Assembly (NCBI RefSeq): GCF_004115265.2
Contig: NC_046284.1
Location: 107,694,205-107,758,204 of the forward strand
Reading direction: 5' to 3'
Source of the DNA: Rhinolophus ferrumequinum
Lineage: Eukaryota; Chordata; Mammalia; Chiroptera; Rhinolophidae
Length of the DNA stretch: 64,000 nucleotides
Each line of letters opens with the position of its first letter. Positions within the stretch are counted from its first letter, which is position 1. The notes beneath the pieces are model-generated. The model saw nothing but the letters and a program-made list of their open reading frames with translations. It was not told the origin of the DNA and did not search any database. This document shows positions 48,901 through 61,254 of the stretch, in pieces. Made by a program: the position numbers and the translations under genes.

Positions 48901-49725
48901 ATGGAAGTAAAAGCTAAAATAAACGAATGGGACTATGTGAAACTTAAAAGCTTCTGCACAGCAAAAGAAACCATCAACAAAATAAAGAGGCAACCAACTG
49001 AATGGGAGAAGATTTTTGCAAACAGTGCCTCCGATAAGGGGCTAATATCCAAAATATACAAGGAACTCATGAAACTCAACAACAAAAAAACAAACAACCC
49101 AATTGAAAAATGGGCAGAGGACCTGAAGAGACATTTCTCCAAAGAGGACATACAAATGGCAAATAGATATACAAAAAAATGCTCAACATCACTAATCATC
49201 AGAGAAATGCAAATAAAAACCACAATGAGATATCACCTCACCCCAGTCAGAATGGCTATCATCAACAAGACAAATAGGAACAAGTGTTGGAGAGGCTGTG
49301 GAGAAAAAGGAACCCTCATACACTGTTGGTGGGAATGCAGACTGGTGCAGCCGCTATGGAAGGCAGTGTGGAGGTTCCTCAAAAAATTACGAATAGAATT
49401 ACCATATGACCCAGCAATCCCTCTCCTGGGTATCTACCCAAAAAATCTGAAAACATTTATCCATAAAGACACGTGTGCTCCAATGTTCATTGCAGCTTTA
49501 TTTACGGTGGCCAAGACATGGAAACAACCAAAATGTCCTTCAATAGATGAATGGATAAAGAAGTTCTGCTATATATGCACAGTGGAATACTATTCGGCGG
49601 TAAGAAAAGATGATATAGGAACATTTGTGACAACATGGATGGATCTTGAGAGTATGATGCTAAGCGAAATAAGTCAGACAGAAAAAGCAGAGAACCATAT
49701 GATTTCACTGATATGTGGTATATAA
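45903..49725 (+). pseudogene. L1 ORF2 (endonuclease / reverse transcriptase), several breaks
   Basis: ORF2 starts MTGNPHISIITVNVNGLNSP. The endonuclease part shows CCLQETHL, INIYAPNQG and ILGDLN up to a stop at 46361. It resumes after a frame change with RIDHILGHK and IFSDHKALKL (46420-46854), and then 46885-47286. The reverse transcriptase is read in pieces: SKSPGPDGF (about 47300), [19 protein letters not shown] (47650-47720), and the catalytic [13 protein letters not shown] (about 47995-48033). The C-terminal frame (48736-49725) has the cysteine-rich [19 protein letters not shown] count at least six frame changes or stops. The enzyme is inactive as it stands. Confidence 0.9.
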
Positions 49726-50000
49726 ACCAAAAACAAGAGAACAAGACAAACAAATGAGAAACAAAAACTCATAGACACAGACAATAGTTTAGTGGTTACC
49801 AGAGGGTAAGGGGGTGGGGGGGTGGGAGATGAGGGTAAAGGGGATCAAACATGTGGTGATGGAAGGAGAACTGACTCTGGGTGGTGAACACACAATGTGA
49901 TTTATAGATGATGTAATACAGAATTGTACACCTGAAATCTATGTAATTTTACTAACAATTGTCACCCCAATAAATTAAAAAAAAAAAGAAACACAAAGAA

Positions 50001-50228
50001 TAGCAAAGAAATTTTATGTAAAGAAGAGAATATCAATGTGGTCGGACAGGAAAGAAGTCACATATTCTCGGGCTGCTTTTGTTTACCCTCGCTTCTATCT
50101 AGCCTCCCCTCCAGGGACTATCTAATCAGGGTAATTGATGGTCTCCTTAGCAAAACTACCCTCTCAAGGACGTCCGCAGTGAGCAAGACCAGCTAAGACT
50201 TTCCTCTGTTTGAAGTTGAGAGATCGAC
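50001..50228. other. Short non-genic stretch
   Basis: Ordinary intergenic sequence between the L1 and MITE copy C. Nothing is recognised in it. Confidence 0.4.
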
Positions 50229-50230
50229 TA

Positions 50231-50460
50231 GCCGTGTTTCCCTGAAAATAAGACCTAGCTGGACAATCAGCTCTAATGTGTCTTTTGGAGCAAAAATCAA
50301 TATAAGACCCGGTCTTATTATATAAGACCAGGTATAATATAATATAATATAATATAATATAATATAATATAATATAACACTGGGTCTTATATTAATTTTT
50401 GCTCCAAAAGACATGTTAGAACTGATTGTCCAGCTAGGTCTTATTTTCGGGGAAACACAG
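50231..50460. mobile_element. Palindromic MITE, copy C
   Basis: The ends 'ccgtgtttccctgaaaataa' and 'tttcggggaaacacag' are inverted, with TA at 50229-50230 and 50461-50462. The centre holds about 10 units of (AATAT)n at 50330-50377. Confidence 0.87.
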
Positions 50461-50462
50461 TA

Positions 50463-51195
50463 GCAATCGGCTGCAAATTATATCTCATTTATAAATTTAA
50501 AACAGAATCTACATATATTCAATGATTCCTACTGAATCCAATGTCATCCTTTATCACTCGAGAAGAAACTTTAAAGATCTGAGCATTTCAAGAGTCTCCT
50601 CTTTCTCCTGTCCTCACACAATAAAACGTTTCCTAGGCTATCGGATGCATGGTGTGGTAAATCAAACAGAAGGCCCAATTCTTCACCTCTCCACATATTC
50701 ACACCCTTTGCCACGTAATTTTGTAGTGCCCTCTGCTGTAGTACTCAGCCAAATGCAGAGCCTGGATTTGCGGGGCCCAGTGCAAAATGAAAATGAAGGA
50801 CCCCTTGCTCAAAATGCAGCAAGTGAAAGCCATGTCAGCTACTAAAATACACAGCTTTTTCCTTTCTTCCAGTCTCTCTCTCTCTCTCTCTCTCTCTCAA
50901 CTTGTCATGGCATTTTTTATTTGCTATTTGATGTCATTCTAAGTAAAGAAAATTTTTTAATTATTAGCATGAATTTTACAGTTCATCTTTATATTTTGTA
51001 AGAAGAGACAACTGAGGCTGTGACATCCATGCAAAGTGCACAAGGCAGGGACATCTGTGCAAAGATAAATGTTAAATATGGTGTGTCTCACCTGGGCTGA
51101 GGACTCCTAGAATATGGAAGCAGTGGCATATTTATCTTTGAATCCCCAGTGCTGATTCCTGGTACACAGTAAACAATAAATATATATGTAAGGGG
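50463..51195. other. Non-genic stretch, (TC)n at 50874-50898
   Basis: No gene is seen. A TC microsatellite lies at 50874-50898. The 50755-50830 piece ('ttgcggggcccagtgcaaaa') resembles an old DNA-transposon fragment, without a family call. Confidence 0.4.
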
Positions 51196-51199
51196 GAAA

Positions 51200-51870
51200 G
51201 GGAAGGAGGAAGAAAATGAGTTTGAAAATCAGTTTTGCTTGTGAGAATGTGGAGAAGTTGGCCCATTCACACATTGCTGGTGGGAATATAAAATGGTGCA
51301 CCCACTTTGGAAAACAGCCTGGCAGGCCCTCAAAAGTTAAACAGAGTTCCTGTAGGACCCAGCAATCCCACTTCTAGGTTTATACCCAAGAGAATTGAAA
51401 ACCTATGTTCACACAAAAATTCATATGTGAATGTTCATAACAGCACTATTCATAATAGCCAAAAGAGAAAACAACTCAAATATCTATCAACTGATGAATG
51501 GGTAAACAAAATGTGGTCCAGCCACAAAATGGAATATTATTCTGTCATAAAAAGGACAAGGTATTCATTCATGCTACAACATGGATGACCCCAGAAAATA
51601 CTATGCTAAGTGAAAGGACCACCTATTGTATGATTCTATTTGCATAAAATGTCCAGAATAGGCAAAGACAGAAAGATTGGTGGTTGCCAGGATCTGGGCA
51701 AAGGGTGAAATGGGGAGTGACAGCTAATGAGTACAGAATTCCATTGTAGGGTGATAAATGTTTTGGAATTAGATAATGATGATGGTTGCACAACTTTGTA
51801 AACATAGTAAAAACCACTGAATTTTATGGGGTGTGAATTATATCTGAATTACAAAAAAAGTTCTGTTTAG
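51200..51870 (+). repeat. Old L1 3' fragment, sense
   Basis: It reads as ORF2 tail and 3'UTR: 'cacattgctggtgggaatat', then 'gacccagcaatcccacttct', 'acaacatggatgacccc', 'ggtggttgccagg'. It is much diverged from the young L1. Confidence 0.8.
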
Positions 51871-51874
51871 GTCC

Positions 51875-52015
51875 ATTTCTTACTAGTGGTGTGACTTTTG
51901 AAAAGTATATAACTTCTTTAAACTTCAGCTTCCTCAGCTATAAAGTGGGGAGAAGTAATACTTAAGTCGTAGAATGGTTTATGGGGATCAAGTTAGACAT
52001 TAAATGTAAAGCAGT
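51875..52015 (+). repeat. MIR-like fragment
   Basis: 'cttactagtggtgtgacttt' with 'cttcagcttcctcagctata' and 'aagtgggga' follows the MIR core order. Confidence 0.65.
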
Positions 52016-53395
52016 TTTCACCCTACAGTCTTCAAGCCCTCTGCTGTTATTAGCTGCCCTCAGGTCCGGGGAGCTGTCTCTGGCAGGATTCAGGGCAAAT
52101 TGACACAATGGGCGCCCTCACTCACCCATTAGCCCAAGGCAGTGAGGAACAGAATGTGGAAGAGCATTTGGTGAGGGAATGGAAGGATCAAAGTTCCTCT
52201 CTTCCTCCTCCTCCCCTAAGTGGATTTTGTCCTCCTCTTCCCGCAGGATGGGCAGACGTGAAGCTGCTTCTTGGGAGGGGCTCTCTTCCTTGGGGGGACC
52301 GCGTGAGACCCAGGGGAAAAGGAGTGAGGACACTGCCCCCCAAGCTTGGCTGTTCTCTAGGCTACAAGGGGCAGAGTAACGGGCTTTCTTAGGATTTCTG
52401 CGTGGTCCAGCCACCCTCAGCACCTCAGTGTAGAATAAAGTGTGAACAGTGTACGTGATTTCTTGTACATGACCCAGATACTCAACAGGAACAGTTTCAG
52501 GGAGGAGAGTGGAGCCCTAATGTCTGGCACAGCCAGGGCTAAACAGATCCCTGCAGCACTCCAGGAAGCAAGGATCAGATGATACCTGTTCTAACAGAAT
52601 GCTCTTGAATTGCATTTGCTCAAAATTATGTAGTGAGGGTAAGTGGTATAGATAAGGAGTGTTTTCATATTTCCACCAGAGGGTGCTGTCTGCCTCCTTG
52701 GTCACGACGCCAGTGTTCCATAAGAAGTACATGTGGAGTTAAGTGGTATCTTGTGACCAATTTATTATAGGAAAGTTTTAACACCATGAACGTGGTGTTA
52801 ATCTAATCCTAAACTTCCAATCCTAAACTTGCCTCCAAACACTGGTCCCACATTTTCAGTCTTCTGTTTCCTATTTCTGTCCAGATGTTCTGCTGTCACA
52901 GGGAACTCACTATGCCCCAAACTGAGCTCATTATCTTCCCTCCCAAACTGAGTTTCTTATCTTAGTGTGTAGATCTAGCACAGCCTATTCTGTAGATGTG
53001 AACTGCAAAAGGATCCCCAGCCGACACCCAGTCACACTCTGCTCACCAAGTCACGCACTCAGGAGAAAGCAGCATGGTTTTCCACTCTATGCAAAGCACC
53101 ATAGCGGCTAGCAGCGGTCCTGGCACTGTGCTTGTTTCAGGTACTCAGCTTGGTCATTTGCATGCAGGTGCTTTTCCCTATTCCACGTCTATCACCATCC
53201 CTGAATGTCAAAATCCTATTTGTTTTCCTGAAGATCCATCACACATGTTGCCACTGCTACAAAACCTTCTTTGAACTGCTTCCTCTCCTGCACTCCTACC
53301 AACTTTAAGTTAGCTCTTCTCCATCCAAATTTTCAAAGCACCTTACTACACTTTTATTGTGGCATTTACCCCTTTCTGCCTGGCACTCAGCTATT
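52016..53395. other. Non-genic stretch, L2/L3-like at about 53190-53400
   Basis: No gene is recognised. A 101-codon minus frame (52118-52423) opposes plus frames and has no domain. The right part carries a LINE-2-class 3' texture ('ccttctttgaactgcttcct'). Confidence 0.4.
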
Positions 53396-53399
53396 TGTC

Positions 53400-54100
53400 T
53401 GTATGTGGTAAAAAAATAATAATAAAACACACGTAATACTAAATGTACTGTCATAACCATTTTAAGTTTAAGTGTACAGTTCCACAGTGTTAAATATATT
53501 GACAATATTGTGCAACAGAGCTCCAGGACTTTTTCATCTTGAAAGACAAACTTTACATCATTAAACACCAATTCCTCCAGAAACATTGTTTCTACGATTT
53601 TGACTACTCTAGATACTTCATACAAGTGCAATCGTACAGTATTTGTCTTCTTATGACTGGCTTTTTTCACGTAGTACGATGTCCTTGAGGTTCACCCATG
53701 TTGTAGCATAAGTCAGCCTTTCCTTTTTACGGATGCATAATATTCCATTATGTGTATTTACTACATTTTCTTTATCCATTCATCTGTCAATGGACATTTG
53801 GGTGGATTACTTCCACCTCTTTGCTATTGTAAATAATGCTGTGATGAACATGGATGTGCAAATCTCTTCAAGACCCTGCTTTGAATTCTTTTGGTTATGC
53901 ACCTAGAAGTGGGATTGCTGGATCACATGGTAGTCCTATTTTTAATTTTTTGAGGACTCTCCATACTGTCTTCCATAATGGCTACACCATTTTACAATCC
54001 CACCAATGGTGCAAGAGTTTCCAACTTCTCTGCATCATCGCCAACACTTGTTATTTTCTGGTCTTTTGATGATGGTACCTAACTATTTCAGTACAAGTTG
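53400..54100 (-). repeat. Old L1 3' end, antisense
   Basis: Clear antisense L1 landmarks: 'cacgtagtacgatgtccttg', 'ttcacccatgttgtagcata', 'cattcatctgtcaatggaca', 'gttatgcacctagaagtggg' and 'gaggactctccatactgtct'. It ends where a MaLR-type LTR begins. Confidence 0.85.
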
Positions 54101-54102
54101 CT

Positions 54103-54478
54103 GTATTAGTTTCCTAAGGCTGCTGTAACAAATAACCACAAACTGAGTGGCTTAAAACAACAGAAATTTATTCGTCTATAGTTCTGGAGGCCAGAGGTCC
54201 AAAATCAAGGTGTCAGGAGGGCTGGTTCCCTCTAAAGACTCTAAGGAAGAATCCATTCCATGCCTCTCTCCTAACCTCTGGTGGCTGCTGACAACCCTTG
54301 GCATTCCTTGGCTTGTAGCATCACGAGTCTAATCTCTCTGTACCTCTGTCTTCACAAGGCTGTCTTTTCTCCATGTCATCCCCTTTTTTGTCTCTTATAA
54401 GGACACTGTCATTGAATTTAAGGCACACCCTAATGGAATGGGGGACACAATTCAATCCACTACAGTTGTCATTGCTGG
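54103..54478 (-). repeat. Fossil LTR, MaLR type
   Basis: A solo LTR read in reverse: 'attagtttcctaaggctgct', then 'gtggcttaaaacaacagaaa', 'ctggaggccagaggtc', and the end 'gggggacacaattcaatcca'. It is broken and ancient. It resembles 3565-4048 and 61497-62160. Confidence 0.65.
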
Positions 54479-56535
54479 ACTAAGTTCCTTCAGATCAGGA
54501 TCTATGTCATGTTCACGTTTGTTTATCCTCAAGTACCTAGTACAGTGCCTTAAACATAGAGTGCTCAATATGCATATTGAGTTAATAGGTGGAAGGACTG
54601 ATGGTTGGCCGGATAGTGAACATTGGCTACCCTGTTGGATTAACACCTGCTGCAGTCAGAACTGGGAAGTGTGCAGTAGGGATTCACAGACCCCATAGAG
54701 ACCTGATAATCATTCCAGGTATGACTTGAAAAATACAGTGCACAGAACTCAATGAAAAAATCACTCAGGGCTTCACAGCCACGTAGCTTAAATGAAAACC
54801 TTCTCGCAGTTCTTGCAAATACATCCCAGATGAAGCCTGTCTGGCCTTGGGAGATTAAGGTAAACTTGGCTGAAACCCCAAGTTTCACGATGAGAGTCCA
54901 CAGCCCTCCCCACAGTTTCTGCAGATTTTCAGCTGTCTACTTCATGGTTCTAATTTGTTGCTCTTGTGTGTGTTCTTGATTCCTTTCCTTGCCAAAGGTC
55001 AGACCCTTTACCAGATGCTGTGCGAGATCTCCAACCACCTCCCACCACAAGCATTTTGTAAGTTTAGAACGTTACTAAAGATTTGGGGGTTACACAGTAC
55101 ATCCCTCAGTCTTCAGCCACCTTGCCCACTCCGCTTTCTCCTTGTATTATTTTTCTTTTCCCCCGCCCCTCTCTGGTTCAAAACATAAATTCCTTTCCTG
55201 TCTCATGCCAGGCAGTTCTGCTCACACTTCTGCCGCTTGATATCTCAGCTTCTAAACAGGCTTCTTTTAAAATTTTTAAGGCAGGCAGGCAGAACAGGGA
55301 GAGATTGGGGGGGGCGGGAGAGGGGGGAGGAGAGGGGGAAGGGGGGGACAAGGGAGACGGGGAGAGGGGGAGCGGAGGAGAGAGGGAGAAGGGGAGGGGG
55401 GAGAGGGAGAGGGGGGTAGAGAGAGAAAGGAAGGACAGAAAGATGGAAGGAAGAAAAAAGAAACCATGGCAGGAAACTTATAAGGAACTGGGACTTTCTA
55501 AGAGGAATTCTTACACCAGTTAAAATAATATTTTCTTTTCTTGTACTTTATAAATATTAAGTTAAAGTTGGAAGTTCTTTAAGCAGGGAGAGAAATTTAA
55601 CAACAGCCTTTGGTCCACTTGCTGTAGACGAACCCCAAACCTTGGCCTTCTTACCAGAATGAAGCAATCCTCTTCTCAAGTTTACATTTAATTATAATTG
55701 CAACTGTCGTGATGATTAAGCCTCTCCCTTTGTCATTGTCTTTTCTTGGCATCATTTCTTTGGCTCAGCTTGCATGCTATACACCACGTATGAATCACAG
55801 AGAATCTGTGCTTTTTAACTGTGGCGAAACCATAGGCAGCTTTTTGTTTATTTCCAGAACCGGTTCCAAAACAGCTGTTAAATGTTCATCCTTGGTTTTG
55901 TCATCTTATTTCAGGCAATTGTAACAGCAGCATCTTCTGTTTTTAATTCTCCTGAAGAAAGAAAAAAAGAACTCCCCAAGATGGTTTGCTGTGCGTAGGT
56001 GCTAGTTAATGACTTATTTCCTCTCTTTTCCTTAATCAGGAAATTTCATAGTTCAGCAGTGGCAGGGTTCCCATGAACGTGGATCTGACCTAAGCCAAGC
56101 TGTGTGAAACAATTGACCATGAAAACAGCTTGCTCTGCAAGCCTCTGAGTGTTCCAAACTGAGGCCGACCAGAAGCTTCCATTTTACACAGTGGTGAGGA
56201 AAGCTTGTAAATGTTTCGTGGTTAGTGATGGTTTCATCTCTAGTAAAATCAATCAGCTGAAAATTAGTACATTAAGTCGTCGGTCAACTGGTAGTTTGGA
56301 CATGAATTGACTAGTAGGTTTTTACTTTAGGATGACTTCCTTCTGAAAAACTGCTGTTGAATGATGAACACAATACCTTGTGATATGAAAAAGCACTCAG
56401 GAAAATCAAAACCAATTGTGCCTCATCTAGGTACAAGATATTGCTTAGTTTAGAATCATTGCTTGAAAGCTAACAGCTTACCAAAGTGGCCATTTTTAAA
56501 TGTTATGAGCCATGTTTAAATTGCTTTTTACTAAA
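54479..56535. other. Non-genic stretch
   Basis: No gene is recognised. The purine tract at 55285-55450 is listed separately. Confidence 0.4.
55285..55450 (+). repeat. GGGA/GA purine tract
   Basis: About 160 bases are nearly all purine on the plus strand. The strand asymmetry makes triplex (H-DNA) or G4 folding possible. Confidence 0.9.
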
Positions 56536-56536
56536 G

Positions 56537-56712
56537 GTTTAGTACATTGGAATAACCTGAGGAGAGCTTTGGGGGGGAAAAAAATACTGTTAACTGGACC
56601 CTACCCCGAAGATTTAGACTGATTGGTCTCGAGTGAAATCTGGACATTGGTCTTTTGAAAGTGCTCTCCAGGAGATGCTAATGTGCAGCTAGGATTAGAG
56701 CCACTGCTTTCT
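56537..56712 (-). repeat. MER5A-like fragment
   Basis: 'agtacattggaataacctga', 'actggaccctaccccgaaga', 'ctccaggagatgctaatgtg' and 'gagccactgctttctga' follow MER5A order. Confidence 0.7.
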
Positions 56713-56910
56713 GAAAATCACAGCTGCAAGCAACCTTTGAAAACCTGTACGTTGCATATGGGTACACACATTGTGATTGTGCACATTGCAATAAGTCAGC
56801 TCGTTTTATGTTTTATATTTGCCTCTTTTAAGTAGAATTTGTTCTTCTTCTATGAGAGATAACTCAGCCCATGACAAATAATCTTTGGCAACCCTCACAC
56901 TCACTCCTGT

Positions 56911-56912
<2 letters not shown>
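56713..56912. other. Short non-genic stretch
   Basis: Nothing is recognised. Confidence 0.4.
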
Positions 56913-56913
<1 letters not shown>

Positions 56914-56962
<49 letters not shown>

Positions 56963-57041
56963 TCCCTCCCTCCCTCCCTCTCTCCCTCCCTCCCTCTCTC
57001 CCTCCCTCCCTCCCTCCCTCTCTTCCTCCCTCTCACCCCTC
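56914..57041 (+). repeat. (CT)n-(CCCT)n pyrimidine tract
   Basis: About 23 CT units are followed by CCCT/CTCC units. The frames here read as LS or PS repeats and are not genes. Confidence 0.97.
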
Positions 57042-57219
57042 AGGAAAATGCAAACCTAACTTTCAGCCTACATCATCTTTTAGAGACAGAAAACTGGCTT
57101 CTAGAATACACACATCATCCCGTTTGAGCAAACTATGGTTTTCTCTTTCCCTGCTCATCTTCCCGCAGGAGGATGTCACCAAAATGTGAGCCCTACAAGG
57201 AAACTCTTAATATCCCAAT

Positions 57220-58010
57220 TTGCCAAACTCGTCTTTGTCCAATATCCTCCATTTCAGGAAATGGCTGCTAAATCTACCCTCTTACTAAGCCACTAACTTA
57301 GATTCCACCTTGATTCTTTTTCCCTCATCCCTCACATCTAGTCCCTTGCACTCTTCCTCACATTCAGTAATTTCAACCTCCAAAATCTGCTTCAAGCTAT
57401 CGTCACCTCCCACCTTGATACTGCAATTGCCTCCCAACTGAGTTAGGCTCCCTCTCCTGCTTTGGCCCCATTCAGGCCATTCTGCACCCAGCAGCCAGAG
57501 TAATCTTTTAATGTGGTGGTTTATAAACCACTTTCCTGCTGAAAGACTTTCAGTAGCTGCTCATTTCAAGTGGAGTAAAATCCAGATTCCACCATGGCCT
57601 ACAGGATCTGGCTGCCGCTGTATGTCAGCCATGACCCCTGCCTTTGTCCCCTCCCTTGCCAGGGTCCAGTCACACTGGTTTCTACTCGTTACTGGAGCAT
57701 GACAGTTTCTGCCCTAAGGAACTTTCTCTGCTGCCTTGCCTGGCTGGCTCCCTTATCCTGCCAGTCTCCATTTAAGTGTCTTTCTTCCAAAAGGACTTCT
57801 CTGATTTTATCTGTCATAGCATCTTATTTATTTCCTTTCTGATAATTATTTAATTTACCTGTTTGTTTGTCTTCTCTCTCTCCCGACTAGAACTGAAGCT
57901 CCATGAGGAAAAGGACTTGCCCTCATTCACAGTTGTGCCCCCAGCCCCTAATAGCGTAACAGGCACATAGTGGGAACACACCAAATATTTGTGGCATCAT
58001 TTAATGAATG
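57220..58010 (+). repeat. LINE-2 (L2) 3' region
   Basis: Ordered L2 landmarks: 'cattctgcacccagcagcca', 'gagtaatcttttaatgtg', 'cagtagctgctcatttcaag', 'catggcctacaggatctggc', 'gaactgaagctccatgagga', 'taacaggcacatagtggg'. It is one of the better preserved L2 copies but has no intact frame. Confidence 0.85.
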
Positions 58011-58345
58011 ACTGGGAACAGAAGGAGGAATGAACTAGATAATACATAGCTGAGGCAATGCATCTCTGCATGATTAGGGGCTGACTGCAGCTTTGGAGAA
58101 AAGGAATGGCAGCTTTAACTTAATGGGTGCACTATGGCCATTAGCTATTATTTACACATTTATCAATCAAGTCATTCTCGTAATGTGCATCAATTAGGGT
58201 TCTGGTGACAAGTACAGAAACCAACTTAAGCTAACTTAACCAAAACAAGAATCCATTATAAAGCTTCTGGCCTGCCTTATGGAACCCAAGCAGTAGAGAC
58301 TCAGAAAGGGACTAAACTCAGCAATCTCAAATTGTTGGGAAGCTG
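58011..58345. other. Short non-genic stretch
   Basis: Nothing is recognised. Confidence 0.4.
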
Positions 58346-58348
58346 GGG

Positions 58349-58349
<1 letters not shown>

Positions 58350-58410
<61 letters not shown>

Positions 58411-58430
58411 CTTCTCTTCCTCTCTCTCCT
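58350..58430 (+). repeat. (CT)n microsatellite
   Basis: About 38 CT units with one TT interruption. Confidence 0.97.
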
Positions 58431-60400
58431 GCTTTTCTCTGCACAGCTTTTCCTTCTTCTTTCTCTGCTGATCAGCTTTCTTCATACCTGCCACTCAGTT
58501 TCTGACCTTTTACACATCTGCTGTCCTAGACCCCAGATGGAGTTTGAGCCTCACAGAATTGAACCTCCAAATTTCCTGAGAAAGAGATTCTAATTGCCTG
58601 AACTTGAGTAGGTGTTGAACCCCAGACAATTACCTGTAGCCAGTGAGACAGGAATTCCTGTACAAACACTCCCCCCACACACAGGGTGTCACCATGAAAA
58701 ATGGGGGCAAGGACGAGGGAGTTTAGTGGGACAATTCCTGGTGACAAGGGGAATCACTGGCTTTTTGGCTAGGTAGACACCTCAAAATATATCTGCTAGA
58801 GAATTCAAATTATCTAGTGGGACACACTCATCCACACCCCCTCCTGGCTATCTTTTCTACTTGCTCTTCCCAACTAGTTCACCTCTGGAGGATCCCGGCT
58901 TTGGGCTGATTTTTTTAATTCCTGGAGGCTTCCAGGCATTGAACCAGCACCATACGGGAGAGGAAGAAGAGAAGAGAAGTACTTCTATGTCACAGAAAGA
59001 GGAGAATTAAAGAATTAAATCAAGGAAACAATAAGTATATTTTAAGCATCAAAGCATGACAAATTATTTCTAAGAGGAGAATTGGATTAAGAAAAGAATA
59101 GCACATATGAAACATGAAAGCTTGATGGATTATTTTAAGTTGTTGCCTTTGAATCATTTTTTTCAAACCAAATGACTCAGCCACCAAGAGATTCTTTTGT
59201 TATATGATCAATCTTGCTTTCTTGCTAATATGACAAGTTCAAATGATGATGTATTTCTGATTAAATGTTGCACTGATAAAGCAGCCTGTTTCTCCATCCT
59301 TATGCTCACTTTTTATGAAGCATTACCTTCCAATATTGATGCTTGAATCTATAGAAACAGATCTATTGATACATTTGAATTAAAAATAACGGATTCAATT
59401 TGGGTGTAGGATTTTAAGTTCTTTTGGAACAATGCCATGCAAGATAGAATAAACATATTTAGGAAAAAGGTTTCCTTAAAGGCCATAATGTATATCGGTT
59501 AATATTCTGGTTTTGTGGCCTAATGATTCAAACCCTGGTTTTTGCCTCTTTACTAGCTGTGTGATCTTCAACAACAAAACACTTATTTTGTTATCATAAA
59601 ATAGGAATAGTAATAGCACTTGCCTCTGAAGGGATGGATGAGGTTTACTTGAAATAATGGATTGTATCAGTTAGGGATTGCCCTGGACTGCGAACAACAG
59701 AATCCCTGACTGAATAGTAGCTTCAGCAGACCAGGGGATCAGTTTTTCTCACTCACCAAGATGCGCAGAGGTGGGCAGTTTTGGCCTTGACTAAGGGGCT
59801 CGAAGTTTTCAGAGCTGAGGTCTTTGCAGTTCGCATGATCTTTCTCTCATAATCTCAGTATGGCCTCCGTCATCATGCCTAACAGTGAATAAGATTCAAT
59901 CAAGAGACCAAAACTTCCACAGGGCAGTTAAAAACTTTAAGTCAGGGCAGGCTAAGTGCTATAACAAATAAGCCCCACTCATCAGTGGATTAACACAATA
60001 GAAGCTTATTTCTCACTCTTGCCAATGTCGATTGATAGCAGAGGGTGGGGGTTAAGGGGATATGGGAAGCAGCTCTACTCAGTATAGTTGTGCAAGGGCC
60101 AATGCAGCATATGGGGCTTCCAGCGTTATACTAGGCATGAATGTCACACCAACACACACAGAAGAGAGAGCATAGGGAGTTGTGTAGGAAGATCTATCGA
60201 TCAGGTCTAGAATCAAGGTACTGTATTTTTTTTCACATTTTATTGGCCAGACTTCAGTCACCTGGGTCCAGATAGACGTAAGGGGAGCTAGAAAATATAC
60301 TCCCTGAATGGACAATCCCTTCTATAAATGTGTCTATGCCATGAAAGAGAAGCATGAATCTTTGGGGGTGTACAGCTAACTGTCCCTGCAACAGTGACTT
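58431..60400. other. Non-genic stretch with a MIR at about 59510-59675
   Basis: No gene. A MIR lies at 59510-59675 ('ctggttttgtggcctaatga', 'ctagctgtgtgatcttcaac', 'cacttgcctctgaaggg'). Confidence 0.5.
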
Positions 60401-60407
60401 CTACATA

Positions 60408-60968
60408 CGCGGTCTGACAATTAAGTTCGCGAACTTGTTGCAACGATGTTGCTAACCTTTTTTGATATCAGAGGGATTATTCATTATGAATTTGTGCCAA
60501 CTGGACAAACACTTAACCAAGTTTACTATTTGGAAGTGCTGAAAAGGCTGCATGAAAAAGTTAGACGATCTGAACTTTTCGCCAACAATTCATGGCTCTT
60601 GCATCACGACAATGCACCAGCTCACATGGCACTGTCTGTGAGGGAGTTTCTAGCCAGTAAACAAATCACTGTATTGGAACACCCTCTCTACTCATCTGAT
60701 CTGGCCCCCAATGACTTCTTTATTTAGATAAAGGAAATATTGAAAGATATTTTGATGACATTCAGGACATCAAGGGTAATACGATGACAGCTCTGATGGC
60801 CATTCCAGAAAAAGAGTTCTAAAATTGCTTTGAAGGGTGAACTAGGCACTGGCGTCAGTGCATAGCTTCCCAAGGGGAGTACTTCACAGGTGACCATAGT
60901 GATATTCAGCAATGAGGTGTGTAGCACTTTTTCTAGGATGAGTTTGCGAACTTAATTGTCTGACCTCA
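60408..60968 (+). mobile_element. Internally deleted mariner transposon
   Basis: The ends 'ggtctgacaattaagttcgc' and 'gcgaacttaattgtctgacc' are near-perfect inverted repeats, with TA at 60406-60407 and 60969-60970. Inside, 60446-60727 encodes the C-terminal half of a mariner transposase: VYYLEVLKRLHEKVRR, WLLHHDNAPAH with the second catalytic Asp, then VLEHPLYSSDLAPNDFF with the third Asp, 34 residues on. After it come ASQGEYF and related residues, with stops. The N-terminal DNA-binding half and the first catalytic Asp are absent. It is dead but could move in trans. Confidence 0.88.
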
Positions 60969-60970
60969 TA

Positions 60971-61250
60971 AATATTATTGCCTAGAACTTTGGCCCTTGA
61001 TCACCTCTGCCTGTAATAAAGGCTGGGAAATGTAATTTTAAGCCGGTGTCATTGCAACCCTGGATAGTGTAGGTTTCTCTTCTCTTAGTAAGGAAGAAGA
61101 TATTGTGTAGGCAATTAGTGGTGTCTGCCACATGTGAGAAAAGTGCTTAGCACAGTGCCTGGCTCTTAGCAAATATTCAGTAAATGCCAGTTATTGTCAT
61201 TGCTACGATATCTTTCTTATCTCCTGCTGTAAATTACTTACTCAGCATTC
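60971..61250. other. Short non-genic stretch
   Basis: A 'cacagtgcctggctcttagc' L2/MIR-like tail lies at about 61153-61195. No gene. Confidence 0.4.
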
Positions 61251-61254
61251 TGGT

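Larger units (their letters stand above)
43584..49985 (+). mobile_element. Full-length L1 (LINE-1), 6.4 kb
   Basis: A 15-bp perfect target duplication, 'aagaaacacaaagaa', flanks it at 43569-43583 and 49986-50000. Parts in order: a CpG-rich 5'UTR from 'gattgacatcatcaaaacgg' to about 44661, ORF1, a 116-codon middle frame, ORF2, then a 3'UTR with a G-rich polypurine run at 49808-49829, 'ccaataaatt' and poly(A). The 5' end has 'aaaacggcggcg' where a YY1-type 'aagatggcggc' would be expected. ORF2 has several breaks, so the copy cannot move by itself. The exact flanks indicate a fairly recent insertion. Confidence 0.95.

Noticed and set aside
55083-55523. 146-codon Gly/Glu/Arg-rich frame
   Set aside because: Driven by the GGGA purine tract. 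No start context or domain.
56806-57036. Arg/Glu repeat protein on the minus strand
   Set aside because: Simple (CT)n/(CCCT)n microsatellite read in reverse.
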